A stretch of 64,000 nt of DNA, from assembly GCF_900177675.1 (NCBI RefSeq), contig NZ_FXWM01000001.1, positions 1,311,001-1,375,000 of the forward strand, in the 5' to 3' direction. Both the position numbers and the translations under genes were made by a program. Within the stretch, counting starts at the first letter, position 1. Each line of letters starts with the position of its first letter. Shown one piece after another: positions 1 to 9,116 of this stretch. Below the pieces are notes generated by a model. The model was given only the letters and a program-made list of their open reading frames with translations, was not told the origin of the DNA and did no database searches. The stretch is from Bacillus sp. OV166. Lineage in GTDB: Bacteria > Bacillota > Bacilli > Bacillales > Cytobacillaceae.

Positions 1-370
1 TCGCTCATTTCTATCACGTTACTCTGATCACTATAATATTGATGTTTATTTTGAATGCGTGTTAAATCGCCGCTTGAACATCAGCATTGAACTTACGATT
101 TACCGTATTATTCAGGAGGCGCTAACAAATATCCGAAAATATGCAGAAGTTACCGAAGCAACAGTGACTGTTAGAGAGCTGGATGATATCGTCCGGGTGA
201 TGGTTGAGGACAAAGGAAAGGGTTTTGAGATTAAAAATCAATCCGTGGGTGTAGGTTTGTTTAGTATGGATGAGCGTGCTCGCTCTGTCGGAGGAGAACT
301 ATTTATTAGTTCTTCCCCTGGGATGGGAACCAAACTTATCTTAGAAGTACCCATCTCTATTATAGAATAG
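1..370 (+). CDS. Sensor histidine kinase, C-terminal ATPase part (cut by window start)
   Basis: The reading frame is open from base 2, so this is the end of a gene that begins before the window; the GTG at 59 is internal. The visible 122 residues are the HATPase_c domain of a two-component kinase of the NarX/DegS/LiaS (HisKA_3) class. The N box reads IIQEALTNIRKYA, followed by a G1 box DKGKGF and a G2 region VGLFSMDERARSVGG. It would autophosphorylate a histidine located upstream and pass the phosphate to a NarL-type response regulator, which is not visible here. The gene ends in a bidirectional terminator shared with glnS. Class is confident; the stimulus is unknown. Confidence 0.85.
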   Translation, partial: RSFLSRYSDHYNIDVYFECVLNRRLNISIELTIYRIIQEALTNIRKYAEVTEATVTVRELDDIVRVMVEDKGKGFEIKNQSVGVGLFSMDERARSVGGELFISSSPGMGTKLILEVPISIIE

Positions 371-372
371 AA

Positions 373-406
373 AAAGAACCAGGCAATGTTTTGCGCCTGG
401 TTCTTT
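373..406. terminator. Bidirectional terminator between kinase and glnS
   Basis: A perfect 12-bp stem (AAAGAACCAGGC with GCCTGGTTCTTT) around a 10-base loop, with A-rich and T-rich flanks, sits between two convergent genes. Confidence 0.85.
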
Positions 407-410
407 GCTG

Positions 411-2075
411 TTATATTTTAAAAGAACTTTTTAAGGAAACAATCCTGTTAAATACTAACTTATCGACTGTTGTTTCTTTGGGATCGACGTTGAAGTAACC
501 GTGTCTAAAGAATTGGAATTTTTCCTGCGGTCTGCTTTCCTTCATGTTTGGTTCTACAAAACCTTGTAACACCTCAAGTGAATGTGGATTAACGTTATCA
601 AGAAAGGATTTTTCAGCCCCATCAGCTTCATCGGCTGTATCCAAAATAAGCGGCTCATAAAGTCGGAATTCAGCTGGAACTGCATGAGCTGCTTCCACCC
701 AATGAATGGTTCCTTTTACTTTTCTGCCTGTAAAACCTGTACCACTTTTTGTTTCAGGGTCATAGGTACAGCGCAGTTCGACGACCTTACCATTTGGATC
801 TTTGACAACTTCTTCACATTTAATGAAATAAGCGTTTTTAAGGCGGACCTCATTGCCTGGGAATAGACGGAAATACTTCTTAGGTGGTTCCTCCATGAAG
901 TCGTCTTGTTCAATATAGATTTCACGAGAGAATGGAATTTTCCTTGATCCCATCTCAGGATTTTCTGAATTGACTTCGGCATCAAGCAATTCAATTTGTC
1001 CTTCTGGATAATTCGTGATGACTACCTTTAATGGGTTGATTACGCCCATGGTACGAGGTGCTTTTAATTTCAAATCTTCACGGACAAAATGTTCAAGCAT
1101 TTGTGAATCAACTGCACCTGAACCCTTATGAACGCCAGTTTCACTGACAAAAGCACGAATCGATTCTGGGGTAAATCCTTTTCTTCTCATCCCGGAAATC
1201 GTCGGCATACGCGGATCATCCCAGCCATCAACAAATCCCTCGTCAACCAATTGCTTCAGCTTGCGTTTACTCATCACAGTATTGGTTACATTTAAGCGGC
1301 CAAATTCAATTTGTTGTGGGATGCTTTCCATTTCACAGTTTTCAACAATCCAATTATAAAGGGGGCGTTGATCCTCAAACTCAATCGTACAGATCGAATG
1401 CGTTACCCCTTCAATCGCATCTTCGAGTGGATGAGCAAATGCGTACATCGGATAAATGCACCATTTATCGCCCGTGTTATGATGTGTCGCATGAGCAATA
1501 CGGTAAATAACAGGATCACGTAAATTAATATTTGCTGATGACATATCAATCTTTGCCCGCAGGACCTTTTGACCGTTGTCGCACATACCATTTCGCATAT
1601 TTTCAAATAATTCAAGGTTTTCTTCTATGGAGCGATCGCGATAGGGGCTATTTTTGCCGGGCGCGGTAAGTGTTCCACGGTATTCACGAATTTCATCCGC
1701 TGACAGGTCATCAACATAGGCTAATCCTTTTTTAATTAAAAGAACCGCTCTCCTAAACATTTCTTCAAAATAATTCGATGCAAATAATAAGTTATCCCAT
1801 TCAAAACCTAACCATTTTACATCTTCTTTGATCGAATTTACATATTCGATATCTTCCTTTAACGGATTCGTATCGTCAAAGCGTAAATTGGTAAGCCCGT
1901 TAAATTCATCTGCCAAACCGAAATTGATTACAATCGATTTTGCATGTCCGATATGTAAATAACCGTTTGGCTCTGGCGGGAACCGAGTGACGATTTTGTT
2001 GTGCTTTCCGGACTCCAAATCTTTTATCATAATATCTTTAATAAAATTTGATGTATGATTTTCCACCCTTTTCAA
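411..2075 (-). CDS. glnS: Glutaminyl-tRNA synthetase (GlnRS)
   Basis: Class I aminoacyl-tRNA synthetase that charges tRNA-Gln with glutamine in the cytosol. The 554 residues match the full family length. The HIGH motif is in [12 protein letters not shown] (residues 33-44), the KMSKS-type loop is VMSKR near residue 270, and the C-terminal half is the anticodon-binding beta-barrel region ([10 protein letters not shown] near the end). Most Bacillus species lack GlnRS and make Gln-tRNA by GluRS plus GatCAB, so this gene is likely acquired or lineage-specific. No T-box leader was seen in the short upstream region. It is monocistronic and ends in a terminator shared with the kinase gene. Identity is very secure. 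Confidence 0.96.
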   Translation of the reverse strand: MKRVENHTSNFIKDIMIKDLESGKHNKIVTRFPPEPNGYLHIGHAKSIVINFGLADEFNGLTNLRFDDTNPLKEDIEYVNSIKEDVKWLGFEWDNLLFASNYFEEMFRRAVLLIKKGLAYVDDLSADEIREYRGTLTAPGKNSPYRDRSIEENLELFENMRNGMCDNGQKVLRAKIDMSSANINLRDPVIYRIAHATHHNTGDKWCIYPMYAFAHPLEDAIEGVTHSICTIEFEDQRPLYNWIVENCEMESIPQQIEFGRLNVTNTVMSKRKLKQLVDEGFVDGWDDPRMPTISGMRRKGFTPESIRAFVSETGVHKGSGAVDSQMLEHFVREDLKLKAPRTMGVINPLKVVITNYPEGQIELLDAEVNSENPEMGSRKIPFSREIYIEQDDFMEEPPKKYFRLFPGNEVRLKNAYFIKCEEVVKDPNGKVVELRCTYDPETKSGTGFTGRKVKGTIHWVEAAHAVPAEFRLYEPLILDTADEADGAEKSFLDNVNPHSLEVLQGFVEPNMKESRPQEKFQFFRHGYFNVDPKETTVDKLVFNRIVSLKSSFKI

Positions 2076-2267
2076 CCTCTTTCATTCTTAACTACTACTT
2101 TATAAATAACATAAATACTGATATTTTTCCATTGTTCCCTACAATTCATGTGAAAAACACACATAAAATGAAATGTTTGCCCATTTTTTTGAAATTCGGA
2201 ATTGGCAAGTGTGGTTGAAAAAGACTACAATGGTTTCTTGAAGATATATAAAGGAAGGGGAAGTACA

Positions 2268-3254
2268 ATGATTAACTTTGGTACAGTCGGGACAGGGTGG
2301 ATTACGGAATCCTTTATCCAAGCAGCACAACTTAGCGGTCAATGGCAATTAACTAGTGTCTATTCAAGAACAGAGGATAAAGCGAAACAATTTGCAGATA
2401 CATATAATGTTCCTAATTTTTATACAGATCTAGAGGAGATGGCGACAAGTTCTGAAATAGAAGCTGTATACATAGCATCGCCAAATTCAGTCCATTTTGA
2501 CCAGACACTAATGTTTTTGAAAAATAAGAAACACGTGATCTGCGAAAAACCAATATTTTCAAATAGTGCAGAGTTGGCGGAGGCATACCAGACAGCGGCG
2601 GAAAATGGGGTTTATTTATTTGAAGCAATTCGAAATGTGCATACCCCTAATTTCAAAATATTAAAGGACAGGCTCCCTATGGTCGGGGAGTTGCGAAGTA
2701 CCATGTTACCATACGTGCAATATTCCTCCCGCTATGATTTATTTTTACAAGGGGAGGAACCAAATATTTTTTCTGCCACCTATTCTGGCGGCGCACTTGT
2801 TGATTTAGGTGTTTATCCACTCTATTTAGCCGTCGGGTTGTTTGGTGAGCCCAAGCAGGTAACCTATCACCCGGTCCTCCTCCGCAGCGGTGTGGATGGA
2901 AGTGGAACACTTGTGTTAACGTATGACGATTTTGTTTGTACAATCCTTTGTTCGAAAATATCTCATTCAGAATTACCGTGTGAAATACATGGAGAAAAGG
3001 GAACCTTTGTCCTCGAGGATGCGGCCCCGATTTCAAAAATAACCTTCGTTGACAACCGTGGAATAGAGAGCGAAATCTTGAGTGTCGAACTAGAAGAACA
3101 AAACATGGTTTATGAATGTAAAAATATTGCCAGGATTATTGCAACCGAAAATGATCAAGAATATCAGCAATTAAAAAGTTGGAGCGAAATTGTCCTTAGA
3201 ATCACAGAAGAGGCAAGGAAACAAAATAATATTTTATTTGCTTCAGAAAAATAA
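2268..3254 (+). CDS. Gfo/Idh/MocA-family NAD(P)-dependent oxidoreductase
   Basis: A 328-residue sugar- or polyol-type dehydrogenase. It has an N-terminal Rossmann fold with the nucleotide loop GTVGTGWI, the family signature CEKP (HVICEKPIFSN, about residues 93-103), and the C-terminal substrate domain (SGGALVDLGVYPLYLA). I chose the ATG at 2268 because AAGGAAGGGG lies just upstream and the protein then begins directly with the first beta strand; an in-frame TTG at 2202 is unsupported. The substrate cannot be told from sequence. It stands alone, followed by a terminator. Confidence 0.88.
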   Translation: MINFGTVGTGWITESFIQAAQLSGQWQLTSVYSRTEDKAKQFADTYNVPNFYTDLEEMATSSEIEAVYIASPNSVHFDQTLMFLKNKKHVICEKPIFSNSAELAEAYQTAAENGVYLFEAIRNVHTPNFKILKDRLPMVGELRSTMLPYVQYSSRYDLFLQGEEPNIFSATYSGGALVDLGVYPLYLAVGLFGEPKQVTYHPVLLRSGVDGSGTLVLTYDDFVCTILCSKISHSELPCEIHGEKGTFVLEDAAPISKITFVDNRGIESEILSVELEEQNMVYECKNIARIIATENDQEYQQLKSWSEIVLRITEEARKQNNILFASEK

Positions 3255-3262
3255 CAAAAACA

Positions 3263-3290
3263 GGCCAGGGGATACATCCTCTGGCCTTTT
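3263..3290 (+). terminator. Terminator after Gfo/Idh/MocA gene
   Basis: GGCCAG and CTGGCC arms with an extended GGAT/ATCC inner stem, followed by TTTTC. Confidence 0.8.
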
Positions 3291-3446
3291 CTTATGGGGT
3301 TTTCTTCAATGGTAATGAACTTAGTTGACATTTTTAATAATGGTTATGTGAACTCTTTATGAATTCAATATTCTCAATGACTTTTATCACATTCCATGAA
3401 TTGTATGTTCTTTATAGTTGATGTAACAGGATTGGAGGAAAACCTT

Positions 3447-4460
3447 ATGAAATCAAAAGCATGGTATAAGAAACAGTTGAAACGTAAGCCTGTGCAAATG
3501 ACAAGATATACTGTTCAAGGCTTGTTCCTGCTGTTTTTACTATATGTTGGTCTGCAGTTTTATCAATTTTATCTGCATTTTGAAACCCTCGGAAAAGCTC
3601 CTTTCGTTGAACGGCCATCTGCGGTCGAAGTTTTTTTACCAATCAGCGGCTTGGTCGCCTTAAAGGTATGGCTGACGAGTGGAGAGTTTGATGTGATTCA
3701 TCCTGCGGGTCTGGTTTTACTAGCATTTTTTGTGGATGCAGGAATTATATTTCGTAAGTCGTTCTGCAGTTGGATATGTCCTGTTGGAACATTTAGTGAA
3801 ATGATTGGCTGGTTTGGCAGAAAGATGTTTAAAAGGAATTTTGAAATTCCAAGATGGGTAACTTGGCTTTTAACACCTATTAAATACTTATTAATGCTCT
3901 TTTTTGTCCTAATGGTTATTCAAATGCCTACTTTTACGGCTAAAAGGTTTCTCGAGGAGCCGTATAATAAGGTCTCTGATGTGAAAATGCTTCTTTTATT
4001 CACAAATCTTGGCGGCTTTGCCTTGAAGTTTATTATTGTGATCTTCATCTTGTCATTATTCTTTAGAAACTTTTGGTGCCGCTTCCTCTGTCCGTATGGT
4101 GCATTAATTGGTCTTGGAAGTATCTTTAGGATTACAAAAATTGAGCGGAATGAAGATACTTGTACAAACTGCGAAATGTGTACAAAGGTTTGTCCGCAAC
4201 GATTAAAGGTACACAAGGTGGAGACTGTAAATTCTTTTAATTGTTCAGCATGTATGTCCTGTGTAGAGGCATGCCCCGTAAAAGACACACTCAACATGAC
4301 GGTTGCGCGTAAAAAGGTGAATAAGTGGTTTGTACCAGTTACCTTCTTCGTGCTGTTTTTCGTTATTATTACTTTTGCAAAAATAACAGGTCACTGGGAT
4401 TCAATCATCTCCTATGAAGAATGGAAACAACTAATCCCAGAGGCCAAAAACATAAAATAA
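3447..4460 (+). CDS. Membrane 4Fe-4S ferredoxin, NapH/CcoG-like
   Basis: A 337-residue integral membrane iron-sulfur protein with about five hydrophobic segments. Two CxxxCP membrane motifs (SFCSWICPVG near residue 110 and FWCRFLCPYG near 215) are followed by a cytoplasmic ferredoxin domain with two clusters (CTNCEMCTKVCP and CSACMSCVEACP, about residues 235-280). Such proteins of the NapH/YccM/CcoG group move electrons from the membrane to a periplasmic or assembly partner. The start is the ATG with GGATTGGAGG upstream. No partner reductase is adjacent, so the electron acceptor is unknown. Confidence 0.85.
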   Translation: MKSKAWYKKQLKRKPVQMTRYTVQGLFLLFLLYVGLQFYQFYLHFETLGKAPFVERPSAVEVFLPISGLVALKVWLTSGEFDVIHPAGLVLLAFFVDAGIIFRKSFCSWICPVGTFSEMIGWFGRKMFKRNFEIPRWVTWLLTPIKYLLMLFFVLMVIQMPTFTAKRFLEEPYNKVSDVKMLLLFTNLGGFALKFIIVIFILSLFFRNFWCRFLCPYGALIGLGSIFRITKIERNEDTCTNCEMCTKVCPQRLKVHKVETVNSFNCSACMSCVEACPVKDTLNMTVARKKVNKWFVPVTFFVLFFVIITFAKITGHWDSIISYEEWKQLIPEAKNIK

Positions 4461-4542
4461 TTAGCGGTGTTTTCCCGTATAAGTGTTAAACACATAGCCC
4501 ACATTTGATCATATAAATATAGAAAACTAAAATGGGTGAGTT

Positions 4543-6525
4543 ATGATGTTTGGATCTACCAGAGAATTAATAACTTGGATAGTGCCATACCTCCCAGCTG
4601 GAGCAGAATTAGAATATCGAGATTCACAAGCGATGCTCCAATATATGGATATAGATGGGGATGGCCTATATGAAATATTTGGGGTGTATCGTCTTAACAG
4701 AAAGCCTTATTTATTTGTTCTGAAAAATTACTTTGGTCATTTAATATATTATTATCCCATGCCTCCTGAGGTGGAGAAAAAGGCAGTCCGAGCGCTTTCA
4801 ATTTTTCGAGATACAAGAGCCGTCTACCTTTTCCCAGTGGTGAAGAAAGAAATTGGAGGAAAGAAGTGGGGCTATATCGATGCGAAAGGGAAACAGATTC
4901 TTCCTAACAGCTATGAACATGCCGAGGATTTTCAGGAGAATGGTTTAGCTATTGTTGGTTTAATGGACAAATCAGGAATTATTAATGCCCAAGGGTATTT
5001 TATTGTGCAGCCCAAATACGATACAATTAATCCTTTTTCAGAAGGCCGGGCCGTTGTCAATGACCCTCAAGGATTCAAGGTGATTGATGAAAGTGGCAAA
5101 GAAATCACGGATCGGGCTTATTCGATTATTGTCGGAGAGTATAAAGAGGGACGCGTACGTGCTGTAGAAAAAGATGAGCATGGGCAGTATTTATACGGTT
5201 ATTTGAATAAACGAGGGAAAGTGGTTATTCCGATAACCTTTGAAGCCGCTAGTGATTTTCATCAGGGGAAAGCAATTGTAAAAACAAAAGATGGCAGTTT
5301 TCAATTAATCGACCTTACCGGAAAGATATTACAATCGTACCCTTATGCTTATGTCAGTAATTATGGCCAAGGTTTGCTTGCATTTAAGGAAAACAACGAT
5401 GGGAAGATTGGATATATCGATGAAAAGGGAAAAATCGTCATAGAGCCTAAATTTTCATCTGCAGAGTCATTTATAGTCGGACGTGCCATTGTTAGTTTGT
5501 CAGATATTAATAGGGAACAGTATGGCGTTATTGATCAAACTGGCCATTATGTGATTAAGCCAAACTATGACCAAATCTTATATCTAGATGAGGGACGCTT
5601 TGCCATCGGGAAAGAGATGGATCCGAACCTACCCTGTATGAGGTCTATTTACGCCTTAGCAGATTCGGGTGGTCATATCCTTACAGGATTTATCTTTAAT
5701 GGAATCACGAAATTTCAGGACGGCCATGCATCTGTCTCCGATGCTCAGCATACTTACTTTATTGACAAACTTGGAAAGAGAATCGAACAGCTGCCAATGG
5801 TCAGGGGCAGCGGCTCGCTTAGTTTTGAGAAAACGTTAATCAAAGGTGATGTTGACGAGCGCCTGCACTATTTTAATCGAAATGGTGAGTTACTCTGGAA
5901 GCAAACCACGATTGTCCCGCTAAATAATAACTATTCAGTTGTCGAGCATAAATATAAGCCGAATAAGGATTATTTAGTCTATTTCCCGCAGATTGAAGGT
6001 ATTAAAATTCATCAGGAAAAAGTAAATCATGCATTAAAGGAGCTGGCGGGGGTAAAACCCATGCCGGCACACACACAGTTGGAATCGAATTATACGGGGG
6101 ATTTTGAGGTAACCCTTTACGAGAAAAATTTACTGGTCATTAAGATAACAGGGTACGACTACCCGTTTTGTGCCGCTCACGGAATGCCAGTGGAAAAATA
6201 TGCTCATATTAACCTTAAAACAGGCTCGATCTATCAATTAAAAGACCTCTTTAAGTCTGGCAGCCCGTATGTGAAAGTTATCAGTGATTTGATTGGTGAT
6301 CAAATAAAAAATAAAGAAGAATATTCATCTTACTTATTTCCTGATGAGTACCATGGAATCCAAGCTGATCAGTCATTTTTTATTAGTGAGGCGGGCTTGA
6401 ATATCTACTTTAATCCATATGAAATCGCCGCTTTTGCAGCTGGTTTTCCTACCTTTACCATCCCTTTTGAGGACCTAAAGAATATCATTAATGTTAACAG
6501 CGAATTTTGGAAATCGTTTCATTAA
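4543..6525 (+). CDS. WG-repeat protein with C-terminal DUF3298 domain
   Basis: 660 residues. After a short N-terminal domain comes a beta-propeller-like run of about eight WG (KWG) repeats (roughly residues 105-440), each with the pattern G-Y-I-D-x-x-G-K followed by I-x-P-x-Y/F. Examples are WGYIDAKGKQILP and IGYIDEKGKIVIEPKF. The last 150 residues (about 490-650) resemble the DUF3298/RsiV extracellular fold, with the conserved ITGYDYPFCAAHGMP stretch. There is no obvious signal peptide, which is odd for a DUF3298 protein. WG repeats are thought to mediate protein contacts; the function is not known. It is monocistronic with a terminator after it. Confidence 0.85.
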   Translation: MMFGSTRELITWIVPYLPAGAELEYRDSQAMLQYMDIDGDGLYEIFGVYRLNRKPYLFVLKNYFGHLIYYYPMPPEVEKKAVRALSIFRDTRAVYLFPVVKKEIGGKKWGYIDAKGKQILPNSYEHAEDFQENGLAIVGLMDKSGIINAQGYFIVQPKYDTINPFSEGRAVVNDPQGFKVIDESGKEITDRAYSIIVGEYKEGRVRAVEKDEHGQYLYGYLNKRGKVVIPITFEAASDFHQGKAIVKTKDGSFQLIDLTGKILQSYPYAYVSNYGQGLLAFKENNDGKIGYIDEKGKIVIEPKFSSAESFIVGRAIVSLSDINREQYGVIDQTGHYVIKPNYDQILYLDEGRFAIGKEMDPNLPCMRSIYALADSGGHILTGFIFNGITKFQDGHASVSDAQHTYFIDKLGKRIEQLPMVRGSGSLSFEKTLIKGDVDERLHYFNRNGELLWKQTTIVPLNNNYSVVEHKYKPNKDYLVYFPQIEGIKIHQEKVNHALKELAGVKPMPAHTQLESNYTGDFEVTLYEKNLLVIKITGYDYPFCAAHGMPVEKYAHINLKTGSIYQLKDLFKSGSPYVKVISDLIGDQIKNKEEYSSYLFPDEYHGIQADQSFFISEAGLNIYFNPYEIAAFAAGFPTFTIPFEDLKNIINVNSEFWKSFH

Positions 6526-6527
6526 CA

Positions 6528-6556
6528 AAGGCAGGAATCAAACCTGTCTTTTTTTC
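6528..6556 (+). terminator. Terminator after WG-repeat gene
   Basis: AAGGCAGG pairs with CCTGTCTT (one G-T pair), followed by a run of T. Confidence 0.75.
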
Positions 6557-6627
6557 ATGGATTCTAATGAAAAAGAATGAAATAATGGTGATGCAGTCAA
6601 GAATAGTGTCTAGGGGAGTGGATTGGA

Positions 6628-7248
6628 ATGAAGATTTTTGATGTTTCTAGAAAACTAATAAACGGGATGCCAGTCTGGCCAGGTGATACCACCTTTAAAT
6701 ACGAGGTCTCATGGCCAATGGAGGAAAGCGGCTCTGTTAATGTTGGCAGACTCGAATTAAGTACCCACACGGGAACACATGTGGATGCTCCGTTTCATTT
6801 TGATAACGCAGGAAAAAAAATCATTGAGTTGGACCTTAATCTATACATCGGTCCAGCGAAGGTTATTGATATGATTGGAAAGGAAAGCATTGGTGCAGCT
6901 GATTTAAGAGAGATTGATCTTGATGGGTGCAAACGGGTGTTGTTCAGAACCCTTGCGTGGGAAAATCCCAATCAATTTCCTGAAAAAATCCCACATATTG
7001 AGCCAAACTTAGCTCCTTTCTTAGGAAGGAAAGGGATTCAGCTTATCGGCTTGGATATTCCATCTGTTGATCCAATCGACAGTAAAGAGCTGCCTGCCCA
7101 TCATAGCTTAAATGAACATGGCATTCACATCCTAGAGTCACTAATGCTCGATGAAATTGAGCCAGGAGATTACGAACTCATTGCCCTGCCGCTCCCATTA
7201 GTCGAAGGAGACGGGAGTCCAGTTCGAGCAGTCCTGCGTCAGAAATGA
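6628..7248 (+). CDS. kynB: Kynurenine formamidase-like cyclase
   Basis: A 206-residue metal-dependent hydrolase of the cyclase (PF04199) family that would hydrolyse N-formylkynurenine to kynurenine and formate in tryptophan breakdown. The metal-binding signature HTGTHVDAPFHF is at residues 47-58, with later conserved HHSLNEHGIHILE around residues 155-168. Length and order match bacterial KynB. The kynA and kynU partners are not adjacent, so another cyclase substrate is possible. The start ATG follows GGGGAGTGG. Family certain, substrate probable. Confidence 0.78.
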   Translation: MKIFDVSRKLINGMPVWPGDTTFKYEVSWPMEESGSVNVGRLELSTHTGTHVDAPFHFDNAGKKIIELDLNLYIGPAKVIDMIGKESIGAADLREIDLDGCKRVLFRTLAWENPNQFPEKIPHIEPNLAPFLGRKGIQLIGLDIPSVDPIDSKELPAHHSLNEHGIHILESLMLDEIEPGDYELIALPLPLVEGDGSPVRAVLRQK

Positions 7249-7249
7249 A

Positions 7250-7266
7250 ATGGTGTCAGGCACCAT
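7250..7266. repeat. Short palindrome ATGGTG-TCAGG-CACCAT
   Basis: A 17-base perfect palindrome directly after the kynB stop codon. It has no T tract of its own. It resembles the short intergenic TGGTG/CACCA palindromes common in Bacillus genomes; it is single in this window. Confidence 0.5.
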
Positions 7267-7281
7267 TTTGGATTAAAAAAG

Positions 7282-7314
7282 AAGCGTGAATCTCAATAGG
7301 ATTCACGCTTTTTC
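7282..7314 (+). terminator. Terminator after kynB
   Basis: An 11-bp perfect stem (AAGCGTGAATC with GATTCACGCTT), then TTTTC. Confidence 0.88.
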
Positions 7315-7397
7315 TGTTAAAAGTCACAATCAGATTTGTTTGGTTTAAGAAATAACACATCAATCTATAAGGAAAAAACCTCCAGAGTCTCTTAGTT

Positions 7398-7733
7398 CTA
7401 CCTATGTTTTCTACGAAATACTAGCCAGTAACTCCCCAGTCCGAAGATAAAAAATAAACCGACCAAAACAGGAATAACATAATTATTAACGGTAGGCTCA
7501 TCATCCTTCTCTTGTTTAGGAGTCGATGAGGCATGCTCCATTTGTGTCATGGTCTTATTATTTGCTGATACTATTTTATGATTAACGGTGGTTAGGGGGA
7601 TAACCGGAACTGTTTGGCTTAATACTCGATTAATTTGAGGAGAAGAGACTTCTAATCTAGAATCGGCAAAGACATTCGTTCCCAATAGAAAAAACAACAT
7701 TGATGTGATAAGAGAAATCTTATTAAACATCAT
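7398..7733 (-). CDS. Hypothetical exported, membrane-anchored small protein
   Basis: 111 residues, no family recognised. An N-terminal signal peptide (ISLITSMLFFLLGTNVFADS) is followed by a short extracellular part rich in T, N and S with an acidic KEKDDEP stretch, then a C-terminal membrane helix (PVLVGLFFIFGLGSYWLVF) ending RRKHR. This is a sortase-like topology, but no LPXTG motif is present. I chose the ATG at 7733 because GTGGAG lies upstream and the signal peptide begins there; the frame extends further upstream to 7856. The gene diverges from the Fnr-box-preceded DUF2249 gene, with about 190 bases between the site and this start. Confidence 0.65.
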   Translation of the reverse strand: MMFNKISLITSMLFFLLGTNVFADSRLEVSSPQINRVLSQTVPVIPLTTVNHKIVSANNKTMTQMEHASSTPKQEKDDEPTVNNYVIPVLVGLFFIFGLGSYWLVFRRKHR

Positions 7734-7925
7734 TTTCAACTCCACTATATTGAAAATCTTCTTGTTGTTCATTCTATCACCGATTCTTGAAGGTGATATC
7801 AAATTGAAGGCATTGTTCACAAAGCTTTCGAATTTAAAACTCATTAATCTAACCAAATGTCTGCCAAACCATTGGAATACACAGTGTATTGAGCCATATT
7901 TATCTTAATTATTCCAAACTCAAAC

Positions 7926-7939
7926 TTGATATAAATCAA
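7926..7939. promoter_or_regulatory. Fnr-type site upstream of DUF2249 gene
   Basis: A perfect TTGAT-ATAA-ATCAA palindrome. It is 70 bases upstream of the DUF2249 start. If TGATAA at 7959-7964 serves as -10, the site is centred near -40, the usual class II activator position. The adjacent regulator carries the matching ExxSR recognition motif. Confidence 0.7.
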
Positions 7940-8008
7940 TTTCATTAAAGAAGAATGGTGATAAACTGAAGCATAAACTTAAACTCTTAACAAAGGGGAG
8001 CGAGAACT

Positions 8009-8260
8009 ATGTTTGAAATAGTTGATAAAAAAGCAGTCATGGATATCCGCGAGCGCATTGCAAAGGGGGAACATCCGCGACGAGAAATAATAAATTTTGT
8101 GAAAGCTGCACCTGTAGGAACCTTATTTGAAATTCATTTGCCACATCGAGGTGAACCGCTTATTGGCAGTTTGCAATCATTAGGAATGAATGTAATTGTC
8201 AACGAAATTGAAGCCATGCATTTTAGACTAATGGCAATAAAGTTAGATGAAATTAACTAA
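8009..8260 (+). CDS. DUF2249 domain protein
   Basis: 83 residues covering one DUF2249 domain (a TusA-like fold), with the conserved VKAAPVGTLFEIHLPHRGEPL segment at about residues 28-48. Proteins of this family cluster with nitrite and nitric oxide respiration genes and hemerythrin-type proteins; the biochemical role is not established. The RBS is AAAGGGGAGCG. The stop overlaps the end of the convergent fnr gene by 8 bases, and a perfect Fnr-type site lies upstream, so it is probably induced at low oxygen. Confidence 0.8.
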   Translation: MFEIVDKKAVMDIRERIAKGEHPRREIINFVKAAPVGTLFEIHLPHRGEPLIGSLQSLGMNVIVNEIEAMHFRLMAIKLDEIN

Positions 8261-8957
8261 TACCTGCGATCTGTTTAAGCCGGTGCAACTCTAGAATCTG
8301 TATTTGGCGGCGTCCGTCCATGCTAATCAGCTTTTGCGACATGAACGACAACAACTTTCTGCTTACCGATTCTGGAGTTGTTCCAATATAACTAGCTAAA
8401 TCCTTTTTTGTGATTGGCAAGGAAAAGGTCCCGTTCTTAGCGATCATTTTATCATGAAAGAGAATAAGTGCTCTTGCAAGCCGTTGTTCAACCTCTAGTA
8501 AACTTAGGAAACCAACCGACTCATCTGCTTCAAATAGCCTGTCATTTACAGCTAGTAAGAATTGGTAGGACAACTCCGCGTTATTTTCCATTGTTTTAAG
8601 AAAGTCCTTTTTTTCGATATAACAAATAACCGTTGAAGATCCCACGGCTTCTGCATTCATATAGTGTTTTTCATTTTTTAATAATGAAAATAATCCAAAG
8701 AAGTCCCCAGGGAACAGCAATCTAACAATTTGTTCTTTCCCTTCTGGGGACATTTTTGTTAACTTGATCAGTCCTTCATTGACAACGAATAATGTTTCCG
8801 AATGTTCTCCTTCTCGAAAAATAAATTCTCCTTTCACAAAGCTTCTGCTTCTTGTTACCTTTTGCAGCGGTTGACGATCCGCTTCCTTCATTCCTTTAAA
8901 AACAGGTACGGATGTAATGCACGATGATTCCTGAGAGCAGCAATGGTTACAACACAT
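8253..8957 (-). CDS. fnr: Crp/Fnr-family oxygen-responsive regulator (E. coli Fnr type)
   Basis: 234 residues: a cysteine-rich N terminus (C2, C3, C6, C7, C13), a cyclic-nucleotide-binding-type sensor domain (FVKGEFIFREGEHSETLF), a dimer helix, and a C-terminal winged helix. The recognition helix TTPESVSRKL holds the E-x-x-S-R residues that E. coli FNR uses to read TTGAT half sites. The N-terminal cysteines, plus the one in STVICYIEKK, could hold a 4Fe-4S cluster; B. subtilis Fnr instead places its cysteines at the C terminus. I prefer the ATG at 8957 (GGAGGAG upstream); the frame extends to 9011. Two near-consensus sites lie just upstream, suggesting autoregulation. Confidence 0.87.
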   Translation of the reverse strand: MCCNHCCSQESSCITSVPVFKGMKEADRQPLQKVTRSRSFVKGEFIFREGEHSETLFVVNEGLIKLTKMSPEGKEQIVRLLFPGDFFGLFSLLKNEKHYMNAEAVGSSTVICYIEKKDFLKTMENNAELSYQFLLAVNDRLFEADESVGFLSLLEVEQRLARALILFHDKMIAKNGTFSLPITKKDLASYIGTTPESVSRKLLSFMSQKLISMDGRRQIQILELHRLKQIAGIS

Positions 8958-9019
8958 TCTTACGTCACTCCTCCACATTTCTATTAACTTAATAGTATCT
9001 GTTTTGATCAATCCTTGTA

Positions 9020-9033
9020 GTGATTTATATCAA
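9020..9033. promoter_or_regulatory. Fnr-type site in the fnr/HMA divergent region, first
   Basis: GTGAT-TTAT-ATCAA, one mismatch to TTGAT-N4-ATCAA. It lies 63 bases upstream of the chosen fnr start. Confidence 0.55.
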
Positions 9034-9044
9034 TTCTGCTTTTC

Positions 9045-9058
9045 TTGATATAGGTCAA
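9045..9058. promoter_or_regulatory. Fnr-type site in the fnr/HMA divergent region, second
   Basis: TTGAT-ATAG-GTCAA, one mismatch to TTGAT-N4-ATCAA. It lies 59 bases upstream of the HMA protein start, close to the distance at the DUF2249 gene. Confidence 0.55.
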
Positions 9059-9116
9059 TGTTAATGAGAACTATTCGCATTACAATAAAAGAAAAAGAAG
9101 AGGTGATTTGATTCGA

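Noticed and set aside
2076..2200. T-box leader for glnS
   Set aside because: The upstream region is too short and lacks the T-box sequence and specifier stem.
2677..3036. 119-codon minus-strand frame inside the Gfo/Idh/MocA gene
   Set aside because: A shadow of a well-supported gene; composition is not protein-like.
8253..9011. Longer start for Fnr at 9011
   Set aside because: The added 18 residues are not part of the family and would cover the region before the strong GGAGGAG site.
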